Origin: Linnemannia schmuckeri
Taxonomy: Eukaryota; Mortierellomycota; Mortierellomycetes; Mortierellales; Mortierellaceae
NCBI GenBank assembly: GCA_029449235.1
Contig: JANATG010000013.1
Span: forward strand, 124,001-188,000
DNA: 64,000 nt
Direction of reading: 5' to 3'
The notes beneath the pieces are model-generated. The model saw nothing but the letters and a program-made list of their open reading frames with translations, did not search any database and had not been told where the DNA came from. Positions 23,801 through 35,977 of this stretch are shown one piece after another (position 1 is the stretch's first letter; each line of letters opens with the position of its first letter). The translations under genes and the position numbers were made by a program.

Positions 23801-26115
23801 TTCTGCTTGGAGGATTGAGCAGCCAAAGCAGCATCCTTATCCTCCATTCTCTTGATCAGGATCTGCGCCTGCTTGAGTTCCCGGGGGGACATTTCCTGAT
23901 GACTGGAGATGGCGATAGTTGCAGTGACGTTGGCGCGTTTGAGGGGCGATCCTTGTCGTTCGACGAGGGTTTGTTTCCGGCGCCGATGGCTGTCCGAGTC
24001 CGAGTCTGAGTCACGATCATCAATGCGATGACTCCTGGAATGTAACGAGGGCGAGTCGTGGCGTGCCTTTTTGGAAGAGTTCTCAGACTTGATGGCCTTG
24101 GGTGACTTGCGTCGAGGACTAGATCCAGCGACGGATAGCTCCTCGTCGTCGCTTGTATCCTGATCCACTGATCTCTTGCCGTCGTGACCATCCATTCCTG
24201 AGCGATCTCGGTGACTGCCGTACCGCTGGCGTAAACTCTCCGAGGCTGTCGTCTTTTTGGGTCTACTTCCCTTGGCTGTTAAACTTGAGAACTCTTGGTC
24301 ACGGTTAGTCGAATCAGGAGCGCCGTCCTTAAGCATCTGGTGCACAACGCAGGTATCCTTAGTTTCGCAGGCACAGTCCGTCTGAGCTAAGAGCGTAGAC
24401 GCAACCAAATGCTTGGCTTTGCGAATCTCCTTGAGCGTCTTCCGTGAAGATCCGTCCTTGGCCTTTTCGATCGAAGCCGTCTTGATGGACTGAAGTGCCA
24501 AGTGGTCCTTGTTCCAATCCCAATCCAAAGTAATCTCCTGACCTTTGGCGATTGGCACTTTGGCAAAGAGGCCAAGATGAACAGTCTGATCCTGAACGCC
24601 AGGGACGACAATGCTCTTGATCTCGGTGTTGGGCGTGCATGACCTCCGGACAAACCGAGCATCGTTTCCACTACGCCTTGCATCAACCACAAGATTGAGA
24701 TGAGGGTGAAAGAGAACAAACGGCTTTGGTGTTGCCAAGATGGAGTACTGATTGATGGGATCGGACTTGTATGAGGACTTAAGCGAGACTTCACCCTTGA
24801 ACTCGATCATGAATCGACCGGCGCCAATATTGCTCTCAGCAAAAAGACCATACTGGGGTGCTGGAGAATGAGGCGATTTTGACGAATGCAAGATATGCTT
24901 AACGATAGTCTTCATCAGGGGTCGAGCTAGGGACTCTCGTTCCATGGAGACAACATTAGACGCGTCAGCGGTAGTCGACGATAACAGAGGCGAGGGGTGT
25001 GTCTGAGTTCCGAGCGTTGTTGAGGAAGGGTCGGGACTTTCCGGTATGGTGGGAGTGGAGCTGCTGGTACCGTTGGCTGTTGAAGGGTTGGAAGCGACGA
25101 GTTCTTGGAGTTTGACTCCGGATGTGAGCGAGAGGGAGCGTTTCCTCGACTGTGCTTGACGAAACTGGGTGATAACTTGGCGGAACAGCTCCTGAACGGC
25201 CTTGGAGGTAACAATATTCACCTCAACAGACGAAAATTCGAATTGGTAGGCATCGGGTCCGTCATCCTGGCTATCGCTCTCCATATCCAGATCCTCGTCC
25301 TCGTTGGCGATTGTAGAGGATATTCTGGAGCTACTGTTGGGCGGTAGTCCTGAGGTTTTTTGTTTAGAATGGTGATGATGATGGTGAATGTGTCCTGAGG
25401 AAGACGTTGATGAATTCGTTGGCTGAACGTTGGAGCCCTGACTGTGAGGTCCTTGATTCGTCTGTTTGGAGGTGCCAGTGTTGCTACTGGTGCCATTCTT
25501 GGACTTTTTCCCATTGGTATCCTGTTGCGAAGTCGAGGAGGAAGTCTTGCCGTTACTGGTACCAGAATTGGATGTCGTTGATTGGGAGGTATCCTTGGGG
25601 ATCGAGTTGGAAGAGGACGTGGAGAGATTAGAGGCGCCTGGTTCTGACACTCCGCTCCCAGACCCAAACTGTTTCCGCGGCCGGCCCACGCTGGTTTTCC
25701 TCCGGGAAGGAGACTTTTCCCTCTTGCGTTCGATGGCTCCATTCCGCCTCCGTTGGATTTCTGCTGCTCTCTTCTTGTCCATGGGCCGCGGACTGCAAAG
25801 TTCACAAAGATACTTGTCTGGGACGTTAGATTGGCCAATCCCTACACAGACGGCGTGCTGCCAAACAAAGCAGTTTTCGCATTGAATAGTAAAACCGTCG
25901 TCGTCGGTGAATCCACAGATACAACGAATGATTCCAGCGTCTTCGTCGTCTGGCTCATTGTCTCCTGACTCGTCGTCGTCGTCTGCCGTTATTGCCGTTG
26001 GGTTATGGTTGGTTGTGTTGGAGGATGAGGTGGTTGAAGAAAGGCGGTTAAGGGCTTTGTTGGAGAGATTGGTGATGGAAGGCGATGGCGCCGTTGCGCC
26101 TACTTTGGCGGACAT
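20830..26115 (-). CDS. SET3: Set3-type PHD finger/SET domain chromatin protein
   Basis: Two exons, 26115-23532 and 23414-20830, join in phase to a 1722-residue protein. A PHD finger at about residues 62-108 (CICGFTDDDGFTIQCENC ... CVGIGQSNVPDKYLCELC) has the full Cys4-His-Cys3 pattern and would read histone H3 tails. The SET domain lies at about 405-535 (QYGLFAESNIGAGRFMIEF ... VDARRSGNDARFVRRSCTPN ... GQEITLDWDW). As in yeast Set3/Set4 and metazoan MLL5/SETD5, the usual Asn-His-Ser-Cys motif is replaced by RRSCTPN, implying no methyltransferase activity and a scaffold role in a histone deacetylase complex. The rest is low-complexity: Ser/Thr/Asn-rich, a charged coiled-coil-like stretch (EEEAREKAEEMRKKAEEV), an Arg-Asp/Arg-Glu tract and a Gly/Arg-rich C-terminus. 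It is about twice the size of S. pombe Set3. Confidence 0.9.
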
Positions 26116-29100
26116 GTGTGTGATGTTGTTGGTGTTGCTGTCGTTGTCGTTGTCGTTGGTACTGGACTGAGGACTCTATGTTGCAGAAAAGTCGTCGTCG
26201 TAATCGTCGTCGTAATCGTGGTTGCGATCAAAGTGGGAATTGTGGTGAAGGGGGTCGCTTGGACGGTGGGTGGGGTTTGGCTGGTCAGCTCCTTGATTAA
26301 AGTAGTTCGATGCGGGTAGCATTCATGGTATGTCCAAGGGTGGTGATAAGAAAAAAAAGGACGGGATCGTATGCGATCGTCGGTGACAATTACAGAAAGA
26401 AGAGGAGGATCTATAAGTAGGGCAATGATGAAAAAAGGACCAGATTGGGGATGGAATGAGTCGTATTTGGAATGTTAGTTTTTTCTTTGTGATGTTTTGT
26501 TTTTTTGCCAGGTGACAGTAGGGGAAGGGGGAGGGAGGCAGGGAGGTGTTGACAACAGAGGGGCGTACTGTTGTTTGTTTGTTAAGGAGGAGCAAAGGGT
26601 GGTCGTCGCCTGTTGGTTGTTGGTTGTTAGCTATTTTTTTTTTTGATTGGTATCCGGATACATAACCTGACTCTACCCTTTCTGTATTTTTCCTGTGTAT
26701 ATTTTTTTTGTGTCAATAGAAGAAGCGTGCGAGTGATAAAGTGGAAAGTGAGTGAGGGGAAGGAAGAAGGGAAGAAGGGGTGTTGTAGACACTTGTGTTG
26801 GAACGAAAGGTGGTGGGATGATAGCGAGTGTAGAGGAGTAAGGACTGAGTAAAAAAAACTGAAAGGGGGTTTTGCAGTTTTGCAACACACCCTCCAACTC
26901 TCACTCTCACTCCTACTCTGACTGAGTAGTGAGTGTGTCAGGTCAGAGCAGCAAAGACGAGACGGACGAGAGTGAGAGGGGGAAAAGAAAAGGGAAAAAA
27001 GGAAGGGACAGAAGGGGACAGACAGGAGCAGAAAGAGAGGGGTTTGTGTGTTGTTGTGTGTCTGTTGCCTCTCGTACTCTTTCTTTGCTCATATGCACCA
27101 CCCGCGCTCTCTCTCTTTCTCTCTCTTCTCTGTTCGGACATACAACAAAAACATTACACACAGAGAAACAAAAGTTAGCCTGCCTGCCAACCAACCACTC
27201 AGAGGTCAGCAGTGTGTGTGTCGCAAAATAAAATAAAACAACAAAGCTCGCTTTGAAAGCGGGGGTAAGAGTGTCTTGGTTGCTTGCTTGCTTGGTTGAT
27301 TACAATGGAACGATCGAGCGATTAGCTTGATGGGGGTTGTTGTTGTTGATGTTGGTGTTGGCGATGAAAGAGGGAGGAGGAAGAGAGGGTGTATCAGCCT
27401 GTCAGCCTACCGTTTCTCTGATAGGACTAATTACAAACAAACAGCAGCAGCAAGAATAAAAACAACAATAATAAAAAAACGACGAGTGTCCTTCGAGAGC
27501 CTTCTTTTTTGTTGTGTCGTTGTTACTGTTGCTGTTGTGATGCGCCATTAGGCTCAAGTCGCCTCTTGTCCTTGTCATTAGTTAGATCGCTCATTCAAAG
27601 TAAGGGTCGATGACAGTAGGAACGAAAGAGAGGGGGGGGGAAGTGGTGGTAACATGGACGATTGCGTTCATGAACCAAAAAAAAATAATCATAATAAGGC
27701 AACGACGATTGAGAGTCGTGATGGATGTCCAGCGAAAGTGGTAATAACGAGTAAGGAAGGGTGAGTGAGTGATGTGATGGTGTGTAAGGGTGACTTACGA
27801 ATAATAGGATCGCTGGCTGAACTATGGCGTTAAAGACAAAGAGCGATGGTAGAAGAAGGATGGATGAAGTAGGAGACAGAATTGTGGATGATGTGATTGA
27901 AAAGTGAAAAGTGAAAAGTGAAAAGTGGAGGGTGAGAGTGGAGGAAAAGAAGAGAAGAGCAAGAGGGAAAAGAAAGGACGAAGATAAACGACAGGAAAGT
28001 GAGATGGAAAAGGTGTGAGAGGGATGAGAAAGCAAAACTGAAGATCGTGGGAGTAGAGAAGAAGGAAGAGAGGCTTTGTAAAGCAAGTGGAGTAGAAGTG
28101 AGTGAAGTGCGATAAAGGCGTTGAAGTGCAGATGGAAAAAAAACCCTCCGTGTGTGTCCGCGGACATGGGCTGGCTGGCTGGCTGGCTGGTTGTCTCTCC
28201 GTCTGTTTATCTGTTTGTCTGTTTTCATTGCCATTTCGCACAGGAATCAAACAAGCTCAATTCCTTGAAATCTCAAACAAGCTCTTTTTTTTCATGTCGT
28301 TTAAAAACATGCAAAGGATTGGAAACAAAGCCTTAGTGTATGCGAAAATGTTCGATTGGATGTGTTGTGCTCTCTCTCCCTCCTTCCCTCACATCACTCT
28401 CCTTTGTTAAGTGCTTTATCCTCTCCAACAAAAAAATTGGCTTAACCTTCGAGTCTAGTAGCCTGTTTGTTGGCATGGTAAATCTCCCTTTTCTTGCTTC
28501 CTTCATACTACTTCATAGTGCATGATCCCACCGGCACAAGATATAGTCCGGTTAGATGAATGGTCGAATATTGCGTGCATGGCAACCACATTTCATTATT
28601 ACAATTGTCTCTCATGCTGTGCAACACCTTTTTTTCTAGACCCTGTCTCTGATGACATTCACCTTATAGACGCCACCAAGTTGAAAACTTGAATGTTTCT
28701 TTACTTTCTCTGCCATCGGCAAACATATGCTCATGGTATCATGAGAGGCGGAGAAGACGCTTCTTTATGTCTACGACTCCAGTCTTACCCCTGCTGTTAA
28801 CATCCATGCAGCTCATATCGTCGTTGTCTTTTATTCGATAGATTTTTTTCGCATGCTGTAAAATGAGCTAAAAAAAAGTTCACATGGATCCTGTTAACAC
28901 AATAGCTGTGCTTTCACTGTTCCTGCTCCTCCTCCTGCTCCTGAAAGTGCTGTGCCATCTGTTTCTCAGCAAATAATGACTCTTCGTATTTTCTTGTGTC
29001 GATGACGATGATGATGCTCTATCCTTAGAGAGGTAATCGAATAGACAAGAAAAGAAAAGAAAATAGATGATGAAAAAGATAGGCATAGAGGCTGTCGTTC

Positions 29101-29415
29101 TTCTCCACGTGACGAACAAAATGGATGTCCGCACGGCCTGAAAACCCGCCCGTCCGTCGACTGTCCGCTCTGACTCTATCCTGGCCCTGGCTTTTTCGTT
29201 TTTTTTTGTAGTGTGCCAAGAGAGAACAAGTAAAGGACGTTGTTTTTTCTTTTTACCTTTTTTTTCTACTCCCTTCCTTTCTTTTAGCCTTTTCATTTCC
29301 CTTCACTCTACCAGTTCGATCATTGCCACCAGTTCCTTTTTCAACCCCTTACAACGTCTCCTTCTCTTTCTCACTCACTCAGATCAATCAAACACAAGCA
29401 AGCAGAGCAGCAACA
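26116..29415. other. 3.3-kb gene-poor low-complexity region between divergent genes
   Basis: This separates the SET gene (-) and the DnaJ gene (+). It consists of TTG/GTC-rich sequence (26120-26300), purine-rich tracts (26740-27030, 27600-28090), a short TGGC repeat near 28168-28190 and A/T-rich DNA. Open frames here encode only skewed Ser/Phe/Leu or Lys/Arg/Glu strings. It probably holds two promoters, long leaders and possibly noncoding transcripts; no tRNA or other RNA gene was recognised. Confidence 0.5.
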
Positions 29416-31057
29416 ATGGGTCCAACGATCATCCAGTCCAGGAAGCCCGAGTACCTAACAGCAGAGTGCATATCCTGCAACACTCCCGTCGAGTTCCTCA
29501 TGCCCAAAACAACCGGCGAGGTCATCTACATCGAGTGCTACCAGTGCAAGCAGGTCCTCTCCATCGACATTCAATACCCTCATAAGGGTGCCACCGCATC
29601 CTCTACTTCCTCCTCTTCTTCTACAAACAACTCTTCATCCAAGCCCAACTCATCCAATACCAAGAAGGATGCCCCCGCCTCCAAACCCAGAAAGACCGGC
29701 ACTGGCACAGGTACTTTCCTCTTCTCACTTACGCCCAAGTAACAAGCTACCGAGAAGGAGACCAATTGAGAGAAACAACCCTAACCGCCTTGGTCAACTT
29801 TCGTTATTGTCTCTGCGCTGCACTCGGTCATAGATGCGAACCCCCTGGAGACGGAATTGTACGATATTTTGGGAGTACCACCCACCGCCACCGCTTCTGA
29901 CATCAAAAAGAGTTACAGGACCCTCGCCCTGCAAAACCATCCCGACAAGAACCCTGACCCCGAAGCACATACTAGGGTAAAACTAGCTTTTTTTTCACTG
30001 AAGCATATCAACGTTGTTGTTATTGCTGCTGTTATTGGTGTTGCTACTGTTATTGGTGTTGTTGCTGTTATTGGCGTAACGACCGGTCATATCTGGTCTC
30101 GTCAACAATTACTCATCGCTGTCTCTTCCCTCCTTTCTTTCACTCTGCCGACAACAGTTCCAAAAGATTTCGGAGGCATACCAGATTCTGTCAGACCCAA
30201 AGTTGCGCTCCAACTACAACATGTATGGACAGAACAAGGACGTGTCACCAGAGGGCGGCTTTGGTAAATGCCTTTGTTTTCAACTTCCTTGTGGTCTCAT
30301 GACGATTAAATTGGTTGTATTTTGAAAGACGAATTCCTACTCTAACTATCTATCCATATGGTTACATATCGTCTGAATAGTCAACCCAGAGTCATTCTTC
30401 AAACAGCAGTTCGGAGGCGACCGATTTGTCGACATCATTGGCGAGCTCTCGATTGGACGTGACATGCAGGACGCCCTCAACGAGAACGGCGACGAAGAGG
30501 ACGCCAATCTGACACCCGAGGAGAAGGCTAAGCGGGAGGCATCTGTCAACGAAGTTAAGGATAAGGCCAGGGATGAGGCTCGCGCGGCCCGCGTTGAGAA
30601 GCTTGTCAAGAATTTGACTCACAAGCTGAGCATCTATACCGATGGACCCTGCGACTACAATGCGGCCAAAGCCTATCAGGAGATGATTCGTCTGGAGGCC
30701 GAGGATTTGAAGGTGGAGAGCTACGGAGTCGAGTTGTTGCATGCCATTGGATTCACCTATACCTTGAAGGCGAAACAATACCTTGGCAAGAACGAGATGT
30801 TGGGGCTCGGAAGCTGGTTCCACGGTGTCCGCGAGAAGGGCCATATCTTGTCTGAGACTGTTTCAACCCTCCGTGCTGCCATGGATCTCCAACAGAGCTT
30901 TACGCAGCTCCAAGAGGCCGAGAAGGTTGAGATGGACGAGGCTGCTAAGAAGGTTCTTGAGGAGGCTGCTGCCTCCAAGGGACTCCGTGCCCTCTGGAAG
31001 GGATCCAAGCTCGAGGTTGAAGGTAAGAAAAGAGCATATAAGGAGAGGCGGGGAACG

Positions 31058-31099
<42 letters not shown>

Positions 31100-31358
31100 T
31101 CAGGGATAACAAGAGGAAAGGAAAACATGTGATCGATGGAATGATGATGACCCTTACACATCTTTTCTGTTCATCGATACACATTTATGTTGTGTAGGTG
31201 TTCTTCGTGAGGTATGCGACAAGTGCTTGAGCGATCCAAGTGTGCCCAAGGCTACGCTGTTGAAGCGTGCAAGTGCACTCAAGATTATTGGTGCTGTCTT
31301 TGAGGGAGTCAAACCAGACAACGTTGACACTCAGCCCGCTGACAAGAAGAGCCAATGA
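29416..31358 (+). CDS. CAJ1: DnaJ-X (Caj1/Djp1-type) J-protein with N-terminal Cys4 knuckle
   Basis: Five exons: 29416-29710, 29834-29976, 30158-30263, 30381-31022 and 31198-31358, giving 448 residues. The J domain begins near residue 107 (LYDILGVPPTATASDIKKSY), with the Hsp70-stimulating HPD at residues 134-136, followed by the DnaJ-X domain (SFFKQQFGGDRFVDIIGELS to the C-terminus). Yeast Caj1/Djp1 start directly with the J domain; here about 100 residues precede it, with Cys18-X2-Cys21 and Cys41-X2-Cys44, a likely zinc knuckle, and then a Ser/Asn/Lys-rich linker. The protein is a co-chaperone for cytosolic Hsp70, perhaps in membrane or organelle protein delivery. Intron 4 contains a 38-base poly-A run. 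Confidence 0.92.
31058..31095. repeat. A38 homopolymer in DnaJ-X intron 4
   Basis: A run of 38 A on the sense strand, between the 5' splice site at 31023 and the acceptor at 31197. Confidence 0.9.
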
Positions 31359-32024
31359 GAGTAGGACATTACTGCTGGTCGAACTAAGGAAAGCTTTAGG
31401 ATTGTGAACTATGAGTTCGCTATCATGTCGCATGCCACTCCCGTCAGTCCTGTTCCACCCTCATCACCCTTTAGAATATATGTCTTTCGTTGCATCCAAA
31501 TAATCTCAGTTAAGATAAAAAAACAACTTTGAGTCCATTCGTTAGCCTGACAATTGCTATGTTATTTTGTTTTTTTTTTCTGGTCAGCCAGTGCTAGAGG
31601 TAAGCATTGAGCAAGTGGTGATATTCGCCACATGGCACCATGCTGCTCACCACTTTTCTTTCTTTGTGTCTTTTCAATCGATGCGATCTGTAATTGACAA
31701 TTGAATAAGTTTTCTACTTTTTCCTTTACATTTTTCTATCCTTGAATCTTTGTCGCTGGATGGATACCTCTCTCTTCTCCTTTCTCTTCTCTTCCTTCTT
31801 CTTTTATCCTCTTCCTTCCCCTCCCTCTCGTCTTTTATTTAGTATTTATCCACCACCCCTTCACCTTCATTGTCCGTCTCTTCCCTTGTCTCCCCTCCTC
31901 CCTTCCTTTCCGTCTTTTATTTTGTCACCCCAAAACTCCTCGCCATCTCGCTCCACACATTCACGCCTTTCATTAGCCCCTCCACCTTCTCCACACTATC
32001 ACTACCCTCCTCTTCAAGTGACCG
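31359..32024. other. Intergenic and folliculin leader
   Basis: 3' flank of the DnaJ gene, then a long TC-rich leader (31765-32000) before the folliculin ATG. No independent gene. Confidence 0.5.
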
Positions 32025-35000
32025 ATGAATGCGCTGATTGCATTGGCAGTGTGGTGCCAGCCCCACGGACCAGTCACGATCCTCACGACCCAGCACAGAC
32101 GACCGCTCTCCTCCCGCATCAACACCACCACAACGACCTCTGAAAAGAACAATAACAACAACAACTCGATTAGCAATACCACCTCAAGAACAACAGACAA
32201 AACAGACCCCACCATCCATACTCATCATCATCATACCCCAAGGCTTGTTGTGAACCCCTCAGCCCATCCCTCAGACGACCCACCTTCCCTATTATTATCC
32301 AACAGCAGTAATAACAATAATGGTCAGAGCAACAGCAACCACAGCAACAGCAGCGGCGGGGACAAGTCCACCTCTACCTCAAATTCATCACTCGATGCCA
32401 CCACAGCCGCCACTTCGACAACAACAACCACAACGACAACATCAGCGACTACTGCACCAGGGACACTAGAACAGAAAAGGCTTAGGCGCTCTCTCAACCA
32501 ACCATCGAACCCTGCAACCCTTAGCCCAGGTGGTGGTGTCAATGGCAACGGAAGCGGTAATGGTAGCGGCAGCGGCAGTAGCTGCAGCAATGGCAACGGC
32601 AATGGTGGCAACGGCAGCCGATCGACTGGCCCTTCCCCATCCAACCAACCCATGTCCTCCTCAACAAACACATCCTCATGCGAGTGTCAATTCAGCATTC
32701 CCAGTGGTGAAAAGTCTCTTCACTCTGTCGATCCCGCCAACAGCGAGCTTTCGTACATTAGTCAACCCGTCCCAGTCGATACCAGTCTCTTTGCACCCAT
32801 CCGAATCGCCTGCATCCGATCGTACGTCTCAACACCTCCTCCTCGTCGTCGTATTTCTTGTTTACTTTCGTTATATGCCGCACACACAAGCTACTTTTTT
32901 TTGTTCGATAACAACAATAACTACGATTGAGGCTAACAAACGGATCATCTTATTACGCACTTCACTATCTATTTATCTCACTCACTTTTGTAATCCATCT
33001 CAATCTATCACTGTTTCTCTCTCTCTCTTTTTCTCTCTCCCTGTCTCTGTCTTTCTCTCCGCTGCTTCCGCTTGGGAGGACAGACTCAACTCGGAAACAT
33101 ACTGCGGCCGGGAAGGCTCTGTGTTCTTTGGCGACGGCGTGAACGGCTATGTGCTCTCGTACATGTTTACAGTGTTTGACGCGCAGTCACGAGGGCACCG
33201 GGTCAAGTACACCATCATGACCATGATGACAGACCGCGTCTATCTCGTCGCCAGCATGGAGTATTTGATCAGGTATGATACCGTCATCGATCGAGGACGG
33301 ACCAAGGAGCAATTGAACCGAAACCCCTTCCCCCTTTTTCGCCTTCTTTTAGAGCACGAGGATCACGCTATATGGTTTTTTAACGTTTTCCTGTCTATTA
33401 CGTTGTTACTATTCTGTATCGCAATTTAGTCAGTTTCAGGTCATCGCCTCCAATCTCCAGTCCATGGCAAACGCTCTCTGCCCCCAAGTGCAATCGCCAG
33501 CACCTCGCTCCATGTCTTACTCCTCATCAAGTCGTCGTGGAACTATCATGCCTGAGAGTAAGCCTTCTCTTTCCATTCTCAATTGCATTATGATCGAGTT
33601 GCTTATGTGATTGTCAGTAGGATGTCACGCTGATAAACGGATGACCATATATTAATATATTACTGTTGTACCTATCTACTTTAGATGCACCAACAAAACG
33701 AGGGAGACCTTTGACAGATGTATTAGCCAAGCCTGACATCTTTGTTCAATTGCATGCAGCCTTTGTGTCCGTATTAAGTCACTGTAGCCAACGCCTCACA
33801 GAACGGTACATCCAAGGACGACCTCATGTAAGCTCTCTCGGCTCGCTCAGTTATTTCCATGCTGCAGTGCTGCTTAATTCTCACTTTACGACAACACACA
33901 CTGTATGCTAACGTAATTGACCTTCTTGCGACGCTCTAATTGAATGGCATAGAACGAATGTACGCTACTGGAACGAAATCAGGCGTGGGAAACAGGAGAG
34001 AATAGCAACGGCGAGAATGAAGCACAGACCATCGAGTCCCTGCGGGAATTGCGACGTGTCCTCGGGAGAAGACGATTCAACCGGCTGATTTGGAACAGTC
34101 TTGTAGGAAACCAAGTCATTATCCGAGGAGAAGAGTCAAAAATAGTCCGAGAAGTCATCAGATCGCTGGAGGTAAGAAACATCTTGTTTCTTGAAGATGA
34201 CGCTGCGATTATCAGAACTCAGACATAATCACAAAAACCTGCCTTGACTGATGATCTATTTGATATGCTGTAAATCAATACCGTGTAGGACATTCTGCCA
34301 AAGGACTGCTGTACAATTATCATGGATGGATCGAGCTATGAGCCAAGTTATGCGTGCAATATTCTCGGACTGGATCGCTCCATCCCAATACCACCAGACA
34401 TGGACCCACAGGATTTTATTTTACTAGACATTTGCACAGAATCTCTTTCCCAGCCTATTCCGACGCCTCCAACCTCACTACCGGCGAATCACAAAAAGAG
34501 TCAATCGGACCCTCATACCCATATTTACCAGGCGGACTGGTCGACTACAACTCTGGTGGCAGATTTGAAGGAAATGGCGACTGCGCTGGAGAAGATCCCG
34601 GTAGATGCCAAGGGTCCGAACGGACAGCAGACAACAGAGAGTTCTCCTCGCCCTCCGAACTCGTCTCCTGGTTTATTGTATTCTCCTGGTGGAGGATTCC
34701 AGGCTCAACGAAGACAGTACCTGTTGCAGGCCGGCGAGGAACCGCCCGAGGCATTGGATATGCCGGAGACAGAGATGCTTGTAAAGGATGTTATTCCACC
34801 AGGACAAGGACAGGGACAGCCAGGATTACCAGGAGGTCGGGCGTCTCCTCCACTGAAACAATCGCATCCTTTGTATATCGAGACCGTCAACGACATTCTT
34901 GACTTTAGGATGCCTCGTCTCATCGAAGCCAAGCGACTCGCCGTCCTTCGCGAGGAATGGATCAGGTACTTACAAGCACGCTTCAGCATCCTTTACTTTG

Positions 35001-35221
35001 CGTGCTAAGATTTCCAGCTACTAAAGCGCTTTCACTAATGCGATTTTTTTTTCTGCCATCCTTGAACTATTAGCAAAGCACGACAGTTCCATAATCTGTA
35101 CAAGTCTGGATTTGCATCAGATGAGACGGTGGTGCATCGATTCTTACAGTCGATGGGTGTTGACCAGCGCGATCTCAAGATTCTCCGCTTCTTTACCCGC
35201 TGTGCTCGAAAGATCCTTTAG
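32025..35221 (+). CDS. FLCN: Folliculin (Lst7 ortholog)
   Basis: Seven exons: 32025-32821, 33084-33272, 33430-33557, 33685-33827, 33953-34171, 34289-34965 and 35074-35221, giving 766 residues. Folliculin/Lst7 with its FNIP/Lst4 partner acts as a GTPase-activating complex for Rag GTPases in amino-acid signalling to TORC1 at the vacuole. The longin domain starts MNALIALAVWCQPHGPVTIL, matching the conserved folliculin N-terminus, and resumes after a roughly 190-residue Asn/Ser/Thr/Gly-rich insert with SLNSETYCGREGSVFFGD and TIMTMMTDRVYLVASMEYL. The C-terminal DENN part includes LRRVLGRRRFNRLIWNSLVG and PKDCCTIIMDG. The catalytic Arg of the family could be one of the central Arg residues but was not pinned down. 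It is a tandem neighbour of SEH1, another TORC1-pathway gene. Confidence 0.9.
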
Positions 35222-35977
35222 TTTTTGATATAAAAAATAATCTTGTCCCCTTCCCTTTTAAATGATTTAAGCACGCATATATGCATGTATTGGAAAGATA
35301 CGTAGATGGAGAGATTGAGAGTTGGCGAGAGAGATGAAAGACGAGAGGAGTGTATATCAACTGCATTGTTTTTTTTATGATTTTTCGATTGGTTGTAAAG
35401 GATAAGAGGGAGATGTAGCCGAGAAGACGAGGCGTTCCTTCTATTGTTTAAAAGGACACCAGATTGAACGGAAATCTTCTTCTTGCGACTACCGATCTGC
35501 AGACTCCAAAGGGATCAATGACGGGTCCCCCTAGACATACGTATCAGTTTCGCGTCGAAAGTTGAAGATTTTCCTGGCGGTTGCGTGACGGGTTCAGCTT
35601 ATGTAGCGGGTCAGTAGTGGACTGGAAAGAATGTTGACTTGTTGCGATTTCCTGAATGATTTCGAGATTGGATCTCATGGGGGCTAGGACGGTGGGAATA
35701 AAATTAAAATTTGGATGGCTGTTAAATTATGATGGAGAGATCAATTAAGTCAGAGATTTCGCAGTCCTTTTTTTCAAGTAACTTCACGCCTTTTTTTTTT
35801 GGTGGCCACGACGAACCCTTGCTTTCAACAACTCCATCACACCGCCTTGTCCAGGACAACCAGGAAGTAGAAAGGAAAACTGCGCGCGACAAGGAAGAAC
35901 CAGACAGACAGCAGAGTCAAGGAAGAACAGGAACACAAGCAAGAAAACGTCAAATTTACAACAAACAAAGCGACAGC
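35222..35977. other. Intergenic: FLCN 3' flank and SEH1 promoter
   Basis: No gene supported; A/G-rich leader with several ACA/GACA stretches just before the SEH1 ATG. Confidence 0.45.

Noticed and set aside
27595..28250. Serine/phenylalanine/leucine-rich minus-strand ORFs up to 190 codons
   Set aside because: They arise from a purine-rich + strand tract; all three frames stay open, which marks low complexity rather than coding.
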